Positions 8,248 through 16,485 of a DNA stretch of 64,000 nucleotides are shown piece by piece (position 1 is the first letter of the stretch; the number at the start of each line of letters is the position of its first letter). A program made the position numbers and the translations under genes. The DNA is taken from the NCBI RefSeq assembly GCF_009741445.1, contig NZ_CP046507.1, positions 3,720,001 to 3,784,000 on the forward strand. The letters are read 5' to 3'. Below the pieces are notes generated by a model, which did not search any database, was not told the DNA's origin, and saw nothing but the letters and a program-made list of their open reading frames with translations. This stretch comes from Mycobacterium avium subsp. avium. Lineage in GTDB: Bacteria > Actinomycetota > Actinomycetes > Mycobacteriales > Mycobacteriaceae.

Positions 8248-10545
8248 TCATCCGAACAGCCGGGGCAGCACCGACTCGGAGGTCTGCCGCAATTCGGCCA
8301 GCGGAACCGTGAACAGCCCCTGCACCTCGACCTCGTCGGAGGCCTGGTCGACGACGCCGATGCGCACCGCCGGCAGTCCCCGCGCTTCGCACATGGAACG
8401 GAACCGGCTCTCCTCGGTGCGCGGCACCGCCACCAGCACCCGGCCCGCCGACTCGGAGAACAACGTCACGAACGGGTCGGCGTCCTCGGGAAGCACGATG
8501 CGACAACCGGTTTCGCCCGCCAGGGCGGCCTCGACGACGGCCTGGGCCAGGCCGCCCTCGGACAGGTCGTGCGCCGCGGACACCAGGCCGTCGCGCGACG
8601 CCGCGCGCAGCACCTCGGCGAGCAGCTTCTCGCGGGCCAGGTCGACCTTGGGCGGCAGGCCGCCCAGATGGTCGGCGGTCACCTGTGCCCACACCGAGCC
8701 GTCGAACTCGTCGCGGGTCTCGCCGAGCAGCATCAGGGTTTCGCCGGGCTCGGTGCCCAGGGCGGTGGGCAGCCGTCGGCTCACATCGTCGAGGACGCCG
8801 AGTACTCCCACCACCGGGGTGGGCAGGATCGCCGCCGATCCGGTTTGGTTGTAGAAGCTGACGTTGCCGCCGGTCACCGGAATCCCCAGGGCCACACAGC
8901 CATCCGCCAATCCGCGTACCGCCTGGGCGAATTGCCACATCACCGCGGGGTCTTCGGGCGAGCCGAAATTGAGGCAGTTGGTGACCGCGACCGGGGTGGC
9001 GCCGGTGACGGCGACGTTGCGGTACGCCTCCGCGAGCGCGAGCTGCGCACCGGCGTAGGGGTCGAGCATGGTGTAGCGGCCCGAGGCGTCGGTGGACACG
9101 GCGATGCCGCGGCCGGTGGTCTCGTCGACGCGCAGCACGCCGCCGTCGGCGTGTTCGGCCAGCACGGTGTTGCCGCGCACATACCGGTCGTACTGCTCGG
9201 TGATGAACGCGCGGCTGCACAGGTGCGGACTGCCAAGCAGCGCAAGCAAAGTGGCCCGCAGCTCGGCGCCGGTGGCCGGGCGGGGCAGGCGTGCCGAGCT
9301 GTCGGCGTTCAGGGCGTCCTGGGTGTCGGGGCGGGCGAGCGGTCGCTGGTACACCGGGCCTTCGTGGGCGACGGTGCGCGGCGGCACGTCGACCACCGTC
9401 TGTCCGTGCCAGGTGATCCGCAGCCGGTCGCCGTCGGTGACCTCGCCGATCACGGTGGCCAGCACGTCCCACTTGCGGCACACCGCCAGGAAGGCGTCGA
9501 CGTTTTCCGGTGTGACCACCGCGCACATCCGCTCCTGGGATTCGCTGCACAGCACCTCCGCGGGCGTCATGCCGGCGGTGCGCAGCGGCACGGCCTCCAG
9601 CCGGACCTCCATCCCCCCGTCCCCGGCGGACGCCAATTCAGAAGTGGCACAAGCTAATCCGGCACCGCCCAGGTCTTGGATGCCGACCACCAGCCCACCG
9701 GCGTAGAGCTCCAGGCAGCACTCGATGAGCACCTTCTCCATGAACGGGTCGCCCACCTGAACCGAGGGCAGCTTCTTGCGCGAGTTCTCCGCATCGAAGG
9801 TGTCCGACGCCAGCACCGATACCCCGCCGATGCCGTCCAGCCCGGTGCGGGCGCCGAACAGGATGATCTTGTTGCCCGCGCCGGAGGCGAAGGCCAGGTG
9901 CAGGTCCTCCTGGCGTAACACGCCGACGCACATGGCGTTCACCAGCGGGTTGCCGGCGTAGCAGGCGTCGAAGACGGTCTCGCCGCCGATGTTGGGCAGG
10001 CCCAGCGAGTTGCCGTAGCCGCCGATGCCGCGCACCACGCCGTCGAGCACGCGGCGGGTGTCCGGCGCATCGGCGGCGCCGAACCGAAGCTGGTCCATCA
10101 CCGCCACCGGGCGCGCGCCCATCGCCATGATGTCGCGCACGATGCCGCCGACGCCGGTGGCCGCCCCCTGATAGGGCTCGACGTAGGAGGGGTGGTTGTG
10201 CGATTCCACCTTGAAGGTGACCGCCCAGCCGTCGCCGATGTCGACGACGCCGGCGTTCTCGCCGATGCCGGCCAGCATGCCGGCGCGCATCTCGTCGGTG
10301 GTGGTCTCCCCGAAGTAGCGCAGGTGCACCTTGGACGACTTGTAGGAGCAGTGCTCGCTCCACATCACCGAGTACATCGCCAGCTCGGTGTCGGTGGGCC
10401 GGCGGCCCAGGATTTCGCGGATGCGCTGGTATTCGTCGTCTTTGAGGCCCAACTCGCCGAATGGCTGCGGCTCGTCGGGGGTGGTCGCGGCGCGCTCGAC
10501 GGTGTCGATCGCCTGGGTGGGCGCACTCGTCGGGGAGACAGTCAC
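8248..10545 (-). CDS. purL: Phosphoribosylformylglycinamidine synthase II
   Basis: 765-aa small-type PurL, the ATP-dependent synthetase half of the FGAM synthase complex; it needs PurS and PurQ, both encoded at 17.9-18.8 kb. MYSVMWSEHCSYKSSK is the classic PurL signature, and two PurM-like halves follow. GTG at 10545 (VTVSPTSAP) is preferred; the upstream ATG would add 43 Arg/Pro-rich residues read from the divergent promoter region. A 128-bp divergent interval separates it from the 73-aa gene at 10674. Confidence 0.96.
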   Translation of the reverse strand: MTVSPTSAPTQAIDTVERAATTPDEPQPFGELGLKDDEYQRIREILGRRPTDTELAMYSVMWSEHCSYKSSKVHLRYFGETTTDEMRAGMLAGIGENAGVVDIGDGWAVTFKVESHNHPSYVEPYQGAATGVGGIVRDIMAMGARPVAVMDQLRFGAADAPDTRRVLDGVVRGIGGYGNSLGLPNIGGETVFDACYAGNPLVNAMCVGVLRQEDLHLAFASGAGNKIILFGARTGLDGIGGVSVLASDTFDAENSRKKLPSVQVGDPFMEKVLIECCLELYAGGLVVGIQDLGGAGLACATSELASAGDGGMEVRLEAVPLRTAGMTPAEVLCSESQERMCAVVTPENVDAFLAVCRKWDVLATVIGEVTDGDRLRITWHGQTVVDVPPRTVAHEGPVYQRPLARPDTQDALNADSSARLPRPATGAELRATLLALLGSPHLCSRAFITEQYDRYVRGNTVLAEHADGGVLRVDETTGRGIAVSTDASGRYTMLDPYAGAQLALAEAYRNVAVTGATPVAVTNCLNFGSPEDPAVMWQFAQAVRGLADGCVALGIPVTGGNVSFYNQTGSAAILPTPVVGVLGVLDDVSRRLPTALGTEPGETLMLLGETRDEFDGSVWAQVTADHLGGLPPKVDLAREKLLAEVLRAASRDGLVSAAHDLSEGGLAQAVVEAALAGETGCRIVLPEDADPFVTLFSESAGRVLVAVPRTEESRFRSMCEARGLPAVRIGVVDQASDEVEVQGLFTVPLAELRQTSESVLPRLFG

Positions 10546-10673
10546 GCCCGCCAGTCTATGGCGCACCGGCCCTGCCGGCGCCGCTGCCGGGGCCAGCCCG
10601 CGGCGAAGGTTTGTCCGCAGGGTGGGCGGGTAGCCGCCCTGTGTCCGAGGACGAACGCAAAACGGAGGAGACA

Positions 10674-10895
10674 ATGACAGTCGAAACCGGACATGTCACC
10701 GGCACCAAAGACAAGAACTACAACCTCATTTGGTTCACCGAGAAGTGTCTCGACAACGCCTTGCGGCTGGAAACCTACATTCAGGACGCCGAGCGCGACG
10801 GGGACAACGACGTCGCCGAGCTGTTCCGTAAAGCGCAGTCGGACAGCCGCAAGGGCGCCCAGATGGCCGAGCAGTTGTTGGCCAAGCGCCTCTAG
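10674..10895 (+). CDS. Small helical protein (73 aa), unrecognised
   Basis: 73-aa hydrophilic, probably all-alpha protein with a good Shine-Dalgarno (GGAGGAG, about 7 nt before the ATG). Residues 15-70 form two amphipathic helices (NLIWFTEKCLDNALRLETYIQDAE and VAELFRKAQSDSRKGAQMAEQLLAK) with a single Cys. No family recognised. It is divergent from purL and tail-to-tail with the glyoxalase-like gene, whose stop codon abuts its own. The strong ribosome site and typical codon use support a real gene. Confidence 0.75.
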   Translation: MTVETGHVTGTKDKNYNLIWFTEKCLDNALRLETYIQDAERDGDNDVAELFRKAQSDSRKGAQMAEQLLAKRL

Positions 10896-11243
10896 CTACG
10901 GGCGCACCAGGCAGAACACATTGCCCTCGGGGTCGGCCAGCACCACCCAGCGAAAGCTCTCACCGAACTGGTGCCGGCCGACCTCGTTCGCTCCAGCCGC
11001 CGTCAGCCGCGACACCTCGGCGTCGAGATCGACGACACCGAGATCGAGGTGCACGCGGTTCTTCCCGGGCGTGGGATCGGACACCTTCTGAAACCCCAGC
11101 CGCAGCCCCTCGGGGAAGCTCACCGCGGTGAACTCGCCGGCGAGGATGTCGTGCGTCGTGCCGCCGAACTGCTCGGCCCACCAGCCGGCCAGCCGCGCGG
11201 GGTCCCGGCAGTCGAAGGTCACCATCTCCACGTTGAGCCCCAT
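10896..11243 (-). CDS. Glyoxalase/VOC-superfamily protein (Rv0801-like)
   Basis: 115-aa vicinal-oxygen-chelate protein with the paired beta-alpha-beta-beta-beta modules of the glyoxalase/bleomycin-resistance fold. MVTFDCRDPARLAGWWAEQFGG opens the first module, NRVHLDLGV the second, and VVLADPEGNVFCLV is the conserved last strand. Members are metal-dependent lyases, isomerases or drug-binding proteins; the substrate here is unknown. Located 19 bp downstream of pepC on the same strand, so likely cotranscribed. Confidence 0.85.
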   Translation of the reverse strand: MGLNVEMVTFDCRDPARLAGWWAEQFGGTTHDILAGEFTAVSFPEGLRLGFQKVSDPTPGKNRVHLDLGVVDLDAEVSRLTAAGANEVGRHQFGESFRWVVLADPEGNVFCLVRP

Positions 11244-11262
11244 ACCGGCCGAGCCTATGCCG

Positions 11263-12573
11263 CTAGCCGGGAGAAAGGAACGCGTGCATCGCGGCCGAGT
11301 ACGCGGCGACGTCGTGCGCGCCCATCAGCTCGCGCGCGGAGTGCATCGCCAGCTGCGCCGCGCCCACGTCGACCGTCGGGATGCCGGTGCGCGCCGCGGC
11401 CAGCGGGCCGATCGTCGACCCGCACGGCAGATCGGCCCGGTGCTCGTAGCGCTGCAGCGTCACCCCGGCCTGCCGGCAGGCCAGCGCGAAGGCCGCGGCG
11501 GTGCGGCTGTCGGTGGCGTAGCGCAGGTTCGGGTGCACCTTGAGCACCGGTCCGGCGTTGACGGCGATCGGGTGGCCGGGCTCGTGGCGCTCCGGGTAGT
11601 TGGGGTGGGTGGCGTGTGCCATGTCCGCCGAGGCGAGCAGCGAGGCCGGCAGCCGGGACAGGTAGTCCTCCCGAGTACCGCCGGCCGCCAACACAATTCG
11701 CTCCAGCACGGTGCTCAACAAGTCGGATTGCGCGCCGTGGTCCGAGGACGACCCGACCTCCTCGTGGTCGAAGAGGACCAGGACGGGCAGCGGCCCGCTC
11801 GGCTCGGTCGCCAGCAGCGCCTCCAGGCCCGCGTAGCAGCTGGCCTGGTTGTCCAGCCGGGGCGCGCTGAGCAGGTCGGCAGTTCCGTTCTCCGAGGCGC
11901 CGATCAGCGTCGAGGGCGTCAGGTCGTGGGTCATCAGGTCGGCGGCCAGCACGTCGTCCGGCGCCACCGCGGCCCGTGCCGCGACGTAGTCGACGAACGA
12001 CCGCGCCGACTCGCCGACGCCCCACACCGCGTTGACGTGCCGCTGTGGATCCAGCGTCACCGACTTGCGGTCCTCGGCCAAATGGATGGCCAGCTGCGGC
12101 ACCCGCAGGATCGGCTCGTCGATGCGGACCAGCCGGTGGCTGAGCCCGGAACCGTCGCGCACCGACAGGCGTCCGCTGATGCCCAGGTCGCGGTCCAGCC
12201 ACGAGTTGAGCCAGGCGCCGCCATAGGGCTGCAGCGCCACCACCCGCCACCCGGCGACCGTCCGGTCGGGATGCTGCTTGACCCGCAGGTTCGGGCTGTC
12301 GGTGTGCGCGCCGACGATCCGGAACGGGCCGTCGGCGCCGGTTGAATTCCAGGCCACCAGGGAGCCGGCCCGCACGGTGAAGTAGCGGCCGGGCTGCGAT
12401 GGCCAGTGTTTAGCCTCGTCCAGTTCGGTGTACCCGGCAGCGATCAGCCGAGCGGCCACCGCGGCGCAGACGTGAAACGGCGACGGAGAGGCGTCGATGA
12501 ACTCGCAGAGCCCTTGCGCACTCGCTGAGGACTTCGTCTGGTTTCGAGGCCCGCCGGACATGGTGAACATCAT
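11263..12573 (-). CDS. pepC: M18-family aminopeptidase (aspartyl aminopeptidase-like)
   Basis: 436-aa dinuclear-zinc aminopeptidase of family M18 (Rv0800 PepC-like). Metal and catalytic motifs are in order: GAHTDSPNL (His), LDNQASCYAG (bridging Asp), FDHEEVGS (catalytic Glu pair) and AQLAMHSARE (C-terminal His). It removes N-terminal, often acidic, residues from cytosolic peptides. The ATG at 12573 is the longest start; another in-frame ATG at 12561 is equally possible, and the first 15-20 residues look non-conserved. Divergent from DyP with only about 40 bp between starts. Confidence 0.92.
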   Translation of the reverse strand: MMFTMSGGPRNQTKSSASAQGLCEFIDASPSPFHVCAAVAARLIAAGYTELDEAKHWPSQPGRYFTVRAGSLVAWNSTGADGPFRIVGAHTDSPNLRVKQHPDRTVAGWRVVALQPYGGAWLNSWLDRDLGISGRLSVRDGSGLSHRLVRIDEPILRVPQLAIHLAEDRKSVTLDPQRHVNAVWGVGESARSFVDYVAARAAVAPDDVLAADLMTHDLTPSTLIGASENGTADLLSAPRLDNQASCYAGLEALLATEPSGPLPVLVLFDHEEVGSSSDHGAQSDLLSTVLERIVLAAGGTREDYLSRLPASLLASADMAHATHPNYPERHEPGHPIAVNAGPVLKVHPNLRYATDSRTAAAFALACRQAGVTLQRYEHRADLPCGSTIGPLAAARTGIPTVDVGAAQLAMHSARELMGAHDVAAYSAAMHAFLSPG

Positions 12574-12613
12574 GGCTGTCCGCCGTCACGGCGTTCACGT
12601 TAGGGTCATCCAC

Positions 12614-13651
12614 GTGCCCCCCGTCCAGCCACAGCCCATCCTCGCGCCGCTCACCCCGGCGGCGATCTTCCTCGTGCTGACCGTCGACGACGGCGGCGAG
12701 GCGACCGTGCACGAGGCGCTGCAGGACATCTCGGGGCTGGTGCGCGCGATCGGTTTCCGCGAGCCGCAGAAGCGGTTGTCGGCGATCGCCTCGATCGGCT
12801 CGGACGTCTGGGACCGTTTGTTCTCCGGGCCGCGCCCCGCCGAGCTGCACCGCTTCGTCGAGCTGCACGGGCCGCGGCACACCGCTCCCGCCACACCCGG
12901 GGACCTGTTGTTCCACATCCGGGCCGAAAGCCTGGACGTCTGTTTCGAACTGGCCGACCGGATCCTGAAATCGATGGCCGGCGCCGTCACCGTCGTCGAC
13001 GAGGTGCACGGCTTCCGGTACTTCGACAACCGCGACCTGCTCGGGTTCGTCGACGGCACCGAAAACCCCGACGGCGCACTGGCCGTCAGCTCCACCGCGA
13101 TCGGCGACGAGGACCCCGACTTCGCCGGCTCCTGCTACGTCCACGTGCAGAAGTACCTGCACGACATGTCGGCGTGGACCGCGCTGTCGGTCACCGAGCA
13201 GGAGAACGTGATCGGGCGCACCAAGCTCGATGACATCGAACTCGACGACGACGTCAAACCCGCCGACGCCCACATCGCGCTCAACGTCATCACCGACGAC
13301 GACGGCACCGAGCTGAAAATCGTCCGGCACAACATGCCCTTCGGCGAACTCGGCAAGAGCGAATACGGCACCTATTTCATCGGCTACTCGCGCACCCCGC
13401 GAGTCACCGAACAGATGCTCCGCAACATGTTCCTCGGCGCCCCGCCCGGCAACACCGATCGCATCCTCGATTTCTCCACCGCGGTCACCGGTGGACTGTT
13501 CTTCTCTCCCACCGTCGATTTCCTCGACGACCCGCCACCCCTGCCCGCGCCTGGGACGCCGGCGGCACCCCCGGCGCGGAACGGCTCACTGTCGATCGGC
13601 AGCTTGAAAGGAATCTCAATGAGCGTGTCAAGCGGTGAGGACGCCCGGTGA
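12614..13651 (+). CDS. dyp: DyP-type peroxidase (encapsulin cargo), C-terminus rewritten by IS901
   Basis: Heme peroxidase of the dye-decolorising family, normally packaged in the encapsulin shell. GFVDGTENP (Asp147 in GxxDG, the distal acid) and IGYSRTP (distal Arg) are present. The C terminus carries the encapsulin targeting sequence GSLSIGSLKG. The IS901 junction falls directly after SLKG, so the protein now runs 12 residues further (ISMSVSSGEDAR) to a TGA inside the element. The reconstructed uninterrupted sequence would have ended SLKGTTR, with its TGA overlapping the encapsulin ATG. The GTG at 12614 is chosen by alignment to the remembered Rv0799c N terminus (QPILAPLTPAAIF). 345 aa as it stands. 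Confidence 0.93.
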   Translation: MPPVQPQPILAPLTPAAIFLVLTVDDGGEATVHEALQDISGLVRAIGFREPQKRLSAIASIGSDVWDRLFSGPRPAELHRFVELHGPRHTAPATPGDLLFHIRAESLDVCFELADRILKSMAGAVTVVDEVHGFRYFDNRDLLGFVDGTENPDGALAVSSTAIGDEDPDFAGSCYVHVQKYLHDMSAWTALSVTEQENVIGRTKLDDIELDDDVKPADAHIALNVITDDDGTELKIVRHNMPFGELGKSEYGTYFIGYSRTPRVTEQMLRNMFLGAPPGNTDRILDFSTAVTGGLFFSPTVDFLDDPPPLPAPGTPAAPPARNGSLSIGSLKGISMSVSSGEDAR

Positions 13652-15081
13652 GTGCGTCAGGCAGCTGCCACGGTTGGTTGCTGGGGTTGCCAGGTTCTGT
13701 TGTCGCGCAGCAGTGCCCACAGGACGTCGACGTGGCGGCGTGCCAGGGCAAGCAGGGCCTGGGTGTGGATATGGTTCTCGGATCGTTTGCGGTCGTAGAA
13801 AGCCCGCGAGGGACCTTCGATCTTGAGGCTGGACAGGGCGGCGAGGTAGAACACGCGGCGCAGGCGCCGGTTGTAGCGCTTGGGCCGATGCAGATTGCCG
13901 GTGATACGGCCGGAATCGCGTGGGACGGGTACCAATCCGGCGAACGATGCCAGTCGGCCGGGGTTGGTGAAGGCGGCCATGTTGCCGCCGGTGATTACGA
14001 GGAACTCAGCGCCCAGGTGTGGCCCCATGCCGGGCATCGACTCGATGATGGCGGCGCTGGGATGCTCACGAAATTTGTTGGTGATTTGCTTATCGATGTC
14101 CTTGATCTGCCGATCCAAGTCCAGCAGCCGTGCTGCGAGTTGCTTGATGAGCGCGGCGGTTCCGGCTTCGCCGGGAAGGGTGATTATCTGGCCTGCTGCC
14201 GCGGCGAGCGCCTTGTCGGCGATCGTGTCGATGTTGTTGGGCCATGCCCGGTTTTTCCGAAGGTGCTTGATCACGCCAGCTCTTTTTGCCGACCGGATTT
14301 CGCCCGGAGTGCACATAGCGGATACCAGGATCAACGGCGCGCGGGTGGAGTAGTCGAACGCAGCTTCCAGAGCAGGGAAGATGGCGGTGAGCATCGAGCG
14401 CAGCCGGTTCACGCCTCGCACCCAGTCAGCCATCAGATCCGACCGGTATGCGGTCAGCGACCGCAATTCGGCAACCAGGTCTTCGCCGGGTACGACCGGG
14501 GACAGATCTCGTCGGTGCCGAGCGGTTTCGGCGATTACCCGCGCGTCTTTGGCGTCGGTCTTGCCTTCGCCGCGGAACGCATGACTCATCGTGTTAACCG
14601 TGCGGCCCGGCACATACACCACCTCGGCTTTCGCGCTCAGCAGTACGGCGATCAGCAGCGCCGCCGGCGGCGAGGTCAAATCGATCGCCCACACCACGTG
14701 GTTAGCAATCCGGCCGCCCTGGGCGATCAGGTCTTCGATCGCGGCCTGTTCGTTCGGGATTTTCTTCGACCACACCACCTTTCCGGTGTCATCGATCGCG
14801 CACGCATGATGAGTGGACTTACCGACGTCGATACCCACCCACACTCGGTCGGGTTCGGCCATACCGCTACTCCTGTCGTCGCAGTCCCCGCGGACAACCC
14901 CGCCAACAGGTCCTTAGAGCAGCGTCATCGAGTACGCGTCAGATCTCAATCAGTGGCCAGGACCGTCCAAAACGGCAGGGCGGCCATTCCTTTCAAGCAA
15001 CAACCGTTGCAACAACACATTAGCCACACCCCACCGTCCTGGGCATCCAGGACATCCAATCCCAGACCCCTTCAACCCTAA
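13648..15081 (+). other. Opposite-strand ORF of IS901 copy 1 (hed-like)
   Basis: A 477-codon frame covers nearly the whole element antisense to the transposase. Its GTG (13648) overlaps the stop of the rewritten DyP frame (GTGA), and its TAA (15079-15081) is embedded in TAAGGA at the element's right end, just ahead of the encapsulin ATG. In IS900 a comparable complementary-strand gene (hed) is thought to be expressed from the host target gene. The composition could equally be a shadow of a conserved transposase in GC-rich DNA, so expression is unproven. Confidence 0.35.
13657..14862 (-). CDS. IS901 transposase (IS110-family DEDD recombinase), copy 1
   Basis: 401-aa IS110-family transposase. 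The N-terminal RuvC-like DEDD domain starts WVGIDVGKSTHHACAID (first Asp), continues AIDLTSPPAALL and ends near KTDAKDARVIAE. The C-terminal transposase_20 domain contains SMPGMGPHLGAEFL (helix-hairpin-helix-like) and the SFAGLVPVPRDSG block with the presumed catalytic Ser. These enzymes move site-specifically and usually without target duplication or inverted repeats. Its translated product is identical to that of copy 2 at 35135-36340. It is transcribed leftward, antisense to DyP and encapsulin. Confidence 0.96.
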   Translation of the reverse strand: MAEPDRVWVGIDVGKSTHHACAIDDTGKVVWSKKIPNEQAAIEDLIAQGGRIANHVVWAIDLTSPPAALLIAVLLSAKAEVVYVPGRTVNTMSHAFRGEGKTDAKDARVIAETARHRRDLSPVVPGEDLVAELRSLTAYRSDLMADWVRGVNRLRSMLTAIFPALEAAFDYSTRAPLILVSAMCTPGEIRSAKRAGVIKHLRKNRAWPNNIDTIADKALAAAAGQIITLPGEAGTAALIKQLAARLLDLDRQIKDIDKQITNKFREHPSAAIIESMPGMGPHLGAEFLVITGGNMAAFTNPGRLASFAGLVPVPRDSGRITGNLHRPKRYNRRLRRVFYLAALSSLKIEGPSRAFYDRKRSENHIHTQALLALARRHVDVLWALLRDNRTWQPQQPTVAAA

Positions 15082-15092
15082 GGAACAACTCG
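15079..15092 (+). promoter_or_regulatory. IS-supplied stop codon and ribosome-binding site for encapsulin
   Basis: The right end of IS901 reads TAAGGA. TAA closes the antisense ORF and AAGGA serves as Shine-Dalgarno 8 nt before the encapsulin ATG (15093). The same hexamer sits 8 nt before katE at copy 2. The insertion therefore recreates a usable ribosome site for the downstream gene while removing the probable original translational coupling to DyP. Confidence 0.6.
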
Positions 15093-15890
15093 ATGAACAA
15101 CCTCTACCGCGATCTGGCACCGGTCACCGAAGCCGCTTGGGGTGAAATCGAATTGGAGGCCAGCCGGACCTTCAAGCGCCATGTCGCCGGCCGGCGGGTG
15201 GTCGACGTGAGCGAGCCCGGCGGTCCGGCCGCCGCGGCGGTCAGCACCGGCCGACTGATCGACGTCGAGGCACCCACCAGCGGTGTGGTGGCCCACCTGC
15301 GGGCCAGCAAACCCCTTGTCCGGCTGCGGGTTCCGTTCACCTTGTCGCGTTACGAGATCGACAACGTCGAGCGCGGCGCCAACGACTCGGACTGGGATCC
15401 GGTCAAGGAGGCCGCCAAGAAGTTGGCGTTCGTGGAAGACCGGGCCATCTTCGAGGGCTACGCGGCCGCATCGATCGACGGCATCCGTTCGGCCAGCTCG
15501 AACAAGCCGCTGGCCCTGCCGGCAGACCCCCGCGAGATTCCGGACGTGATCACCCAGGCGATCTCCGAACTCCGGCTGGCCGGTGTCGACGGCCCCTACT
15601 CGGTGCTGCTGTCCGCCGACGTCTACACCAAGGTCAGCGAGACCACCGAACACGGCTATCCGATCCTCGAACACATCGACCGGCTGGTTCCCGGCGACAT
15701 CATCTGGGCGCCGGCCATCGACGGTGCTTTCGTGCTGACCACCCGCGGCGGCGACTTCGACCTGCAACTCGGGACCGACGTGTCGATCGGCTACACCAGT
15801 CACGACGCGGACACCGTGCAGCTGTACCTGCAGGAGACGCTGACCTTCTTGTGCTACACCGCCGAGGCCGCCGTCCCGCTCACTTCGTGA
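15093..15890 (+). CDS. cfp29: Encapsulin nanocompartment shell protein (Cfp29-like)
   Basis: 265-aa family-1 encapsulin, an HK97-fold protein that forms a hollow 60-subunit shell around targeted cargo; the M. tuberculosis homologue is the antigen CFP29. It starts MNNLYRDLAPVTEAAW, where the N-terminal helix forms part of the cargo-peptide groove, and ends TFLCYTAEAAVPLTS. The length matches the family. Its normal upstream partner DyP is now 1.47 kb away behind IS901, so promoter access is altered although the coding region is intact. A cupin follows after 6 bp. Confidence 0.95.
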   Translation: MNNLYRDLAPVTEAAWGEIELEASRTFKRHVAGRRVVDVSEPGGPAAAAVSTGRLIDVEAPTSGVVAHLRASKPLVRLRVPFTLSRYEIDNVERGANDSDWDPVKEAAKKLAFVEDRAIFEGYAAASIDGIRSASSNKPLALPADPREIPDVITQAISELRLAGVDGPYSVLLSADVYTKVSETTEHGYPILEHIDRLVPGDIIWAPAIDGAFVLTTRGGDFDLQLGTDVSIGYTSHDADTVQLYLQETLTFLCYTAEAAVPLTS

Positions 15891-15896
15891 GAACCA

Positions 15897-16364
15897 ATGG
15901 CCACCGCGGACGGATTTCACCCGGACTTCGACGACGCGACACCGCACGTCGCGCGCAACCGCGTGTATCACGTCAAGGCGTCACAGCTCAGCTCCGATAC
16001 CGCACAGTCGGAGGGCCTGCGGCGCTTCGCCGCGCTGTCCGGCAACTCGGTCGGGTCGGAAAAGCTGTGGATGGGTGAGACGCACGCGTTCCCCGGATCG
16101 GCGTCGGACAACCATCACCACGGCGAATCCGAGACGGCGATCTATGTGCGAACCGGCAACCCGGAGTTCGTCTTTCACGACGGCGTCCATGAAGTCCGCA
16201 TCGCCACCGCGCCCGGTGACTACGTCTTCATCCCGCCTTACCTGCCGCACCGGGAGGAAAACCCCGACCCGCACACCACCGCCGAGGTGGTGATCGCGCG
16301 CAGCACCCAGGAGGCCATCGTGGTCAACCTGCCCGCGCTGTATCCGCTGACCGATCCCGACTGA
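15897..16364 (+). CDS. Cupin-domain protein downstream of encapsulin
   Basis: 155-aa single-domain cupin. The first metal motif NHHHGESETAIYV supplies His residues and a Glu, and the second, APGDYVFIPPYLPHRE, supplies the last His. The ligand set H-x-H...E...H is complete, so a metal-dependent enzyme (dioxygenase, isomerase) or a ligand sensor is likely. It starts 6 bp after the encapsulin stop and is almost certainly cotranscribed. No encapsulin targeting peptide is visible at its C terminus (YPLTDPD), so it is not an obvious cargo. I do not remember this gene next to cfp29 in M. tuberculosis. Confidence 0.85.
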   Translation: MATADGFHPDFDDATPHVARNRVYHVKASQLSSDTAQSEGLRRFAALSGNSVGSEKLWMGETHAFPGSASDNHHHGESETAIYVRTGNPEFVFHDGVHEVRIATAPGDYVFIPPYLPHREENPDPHTTAEVVIARSTQEAIVVNLPALYPLTDPD

Positions 16365-16465
16365 CGCCACGGCGACCCGAAACCCGTTGTGCGCCAATAT
16401 TTTCCGCCTAGTCGGTTGGTGACGGCGGTCGTGCTTGCGGTGCTCGCGCTTTACGGCCAGCAAAT

Positions 16466-16485
16466 GAGACATTTTAATACATCTC
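16466..16485. promoter_or_regulatory. AT-rich imperfect palindrome abutting the GntR start (putative operator or promoter)
   Basis: GAGAC-ATTTTAATAC-ATCTC is an imperfect 20-bp dyad (14 of 20 positions symmetric) in otherwise GC-rich DNA, directly before the GTG at 16486. It could be a -10 box for a leaderless transcript, an autoregulatory GntR/HutC operator, or both. Confidence 0.4.

Larger units (their letters stand above)
13613..15084. mobile_element. IS901: IS901 (IS110 family, IS900/IS901 group), copy 1
   Basis: Comparing the two copies in this window, identity starts at 13610/35088 and ends at 15084/36562. A GGA occurs at both ends, so the borders are ambiguous by up to 3 bp and the element is 1,472 bp. 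That length and the 401-aa transposase agree with what I remember of IS901. No terminal inverted repeats are visible, as expected for IS110-type elements. It is inserted 8 bp before the encapsulin ATG, after the Shine-Dalgarno. The transposase points left; the opposite strand, which carries a near full-length ORF, points in the direction of the host genes. Confidence 0.93.

Noticed and set aside
13613..15084. Element as IS900
   Set aside because: Same group, but the 401-aa transposase and 1,472-bp length fit IS901 as I recall it, not the 1,451-bp IS900 with a 406-aa protein.
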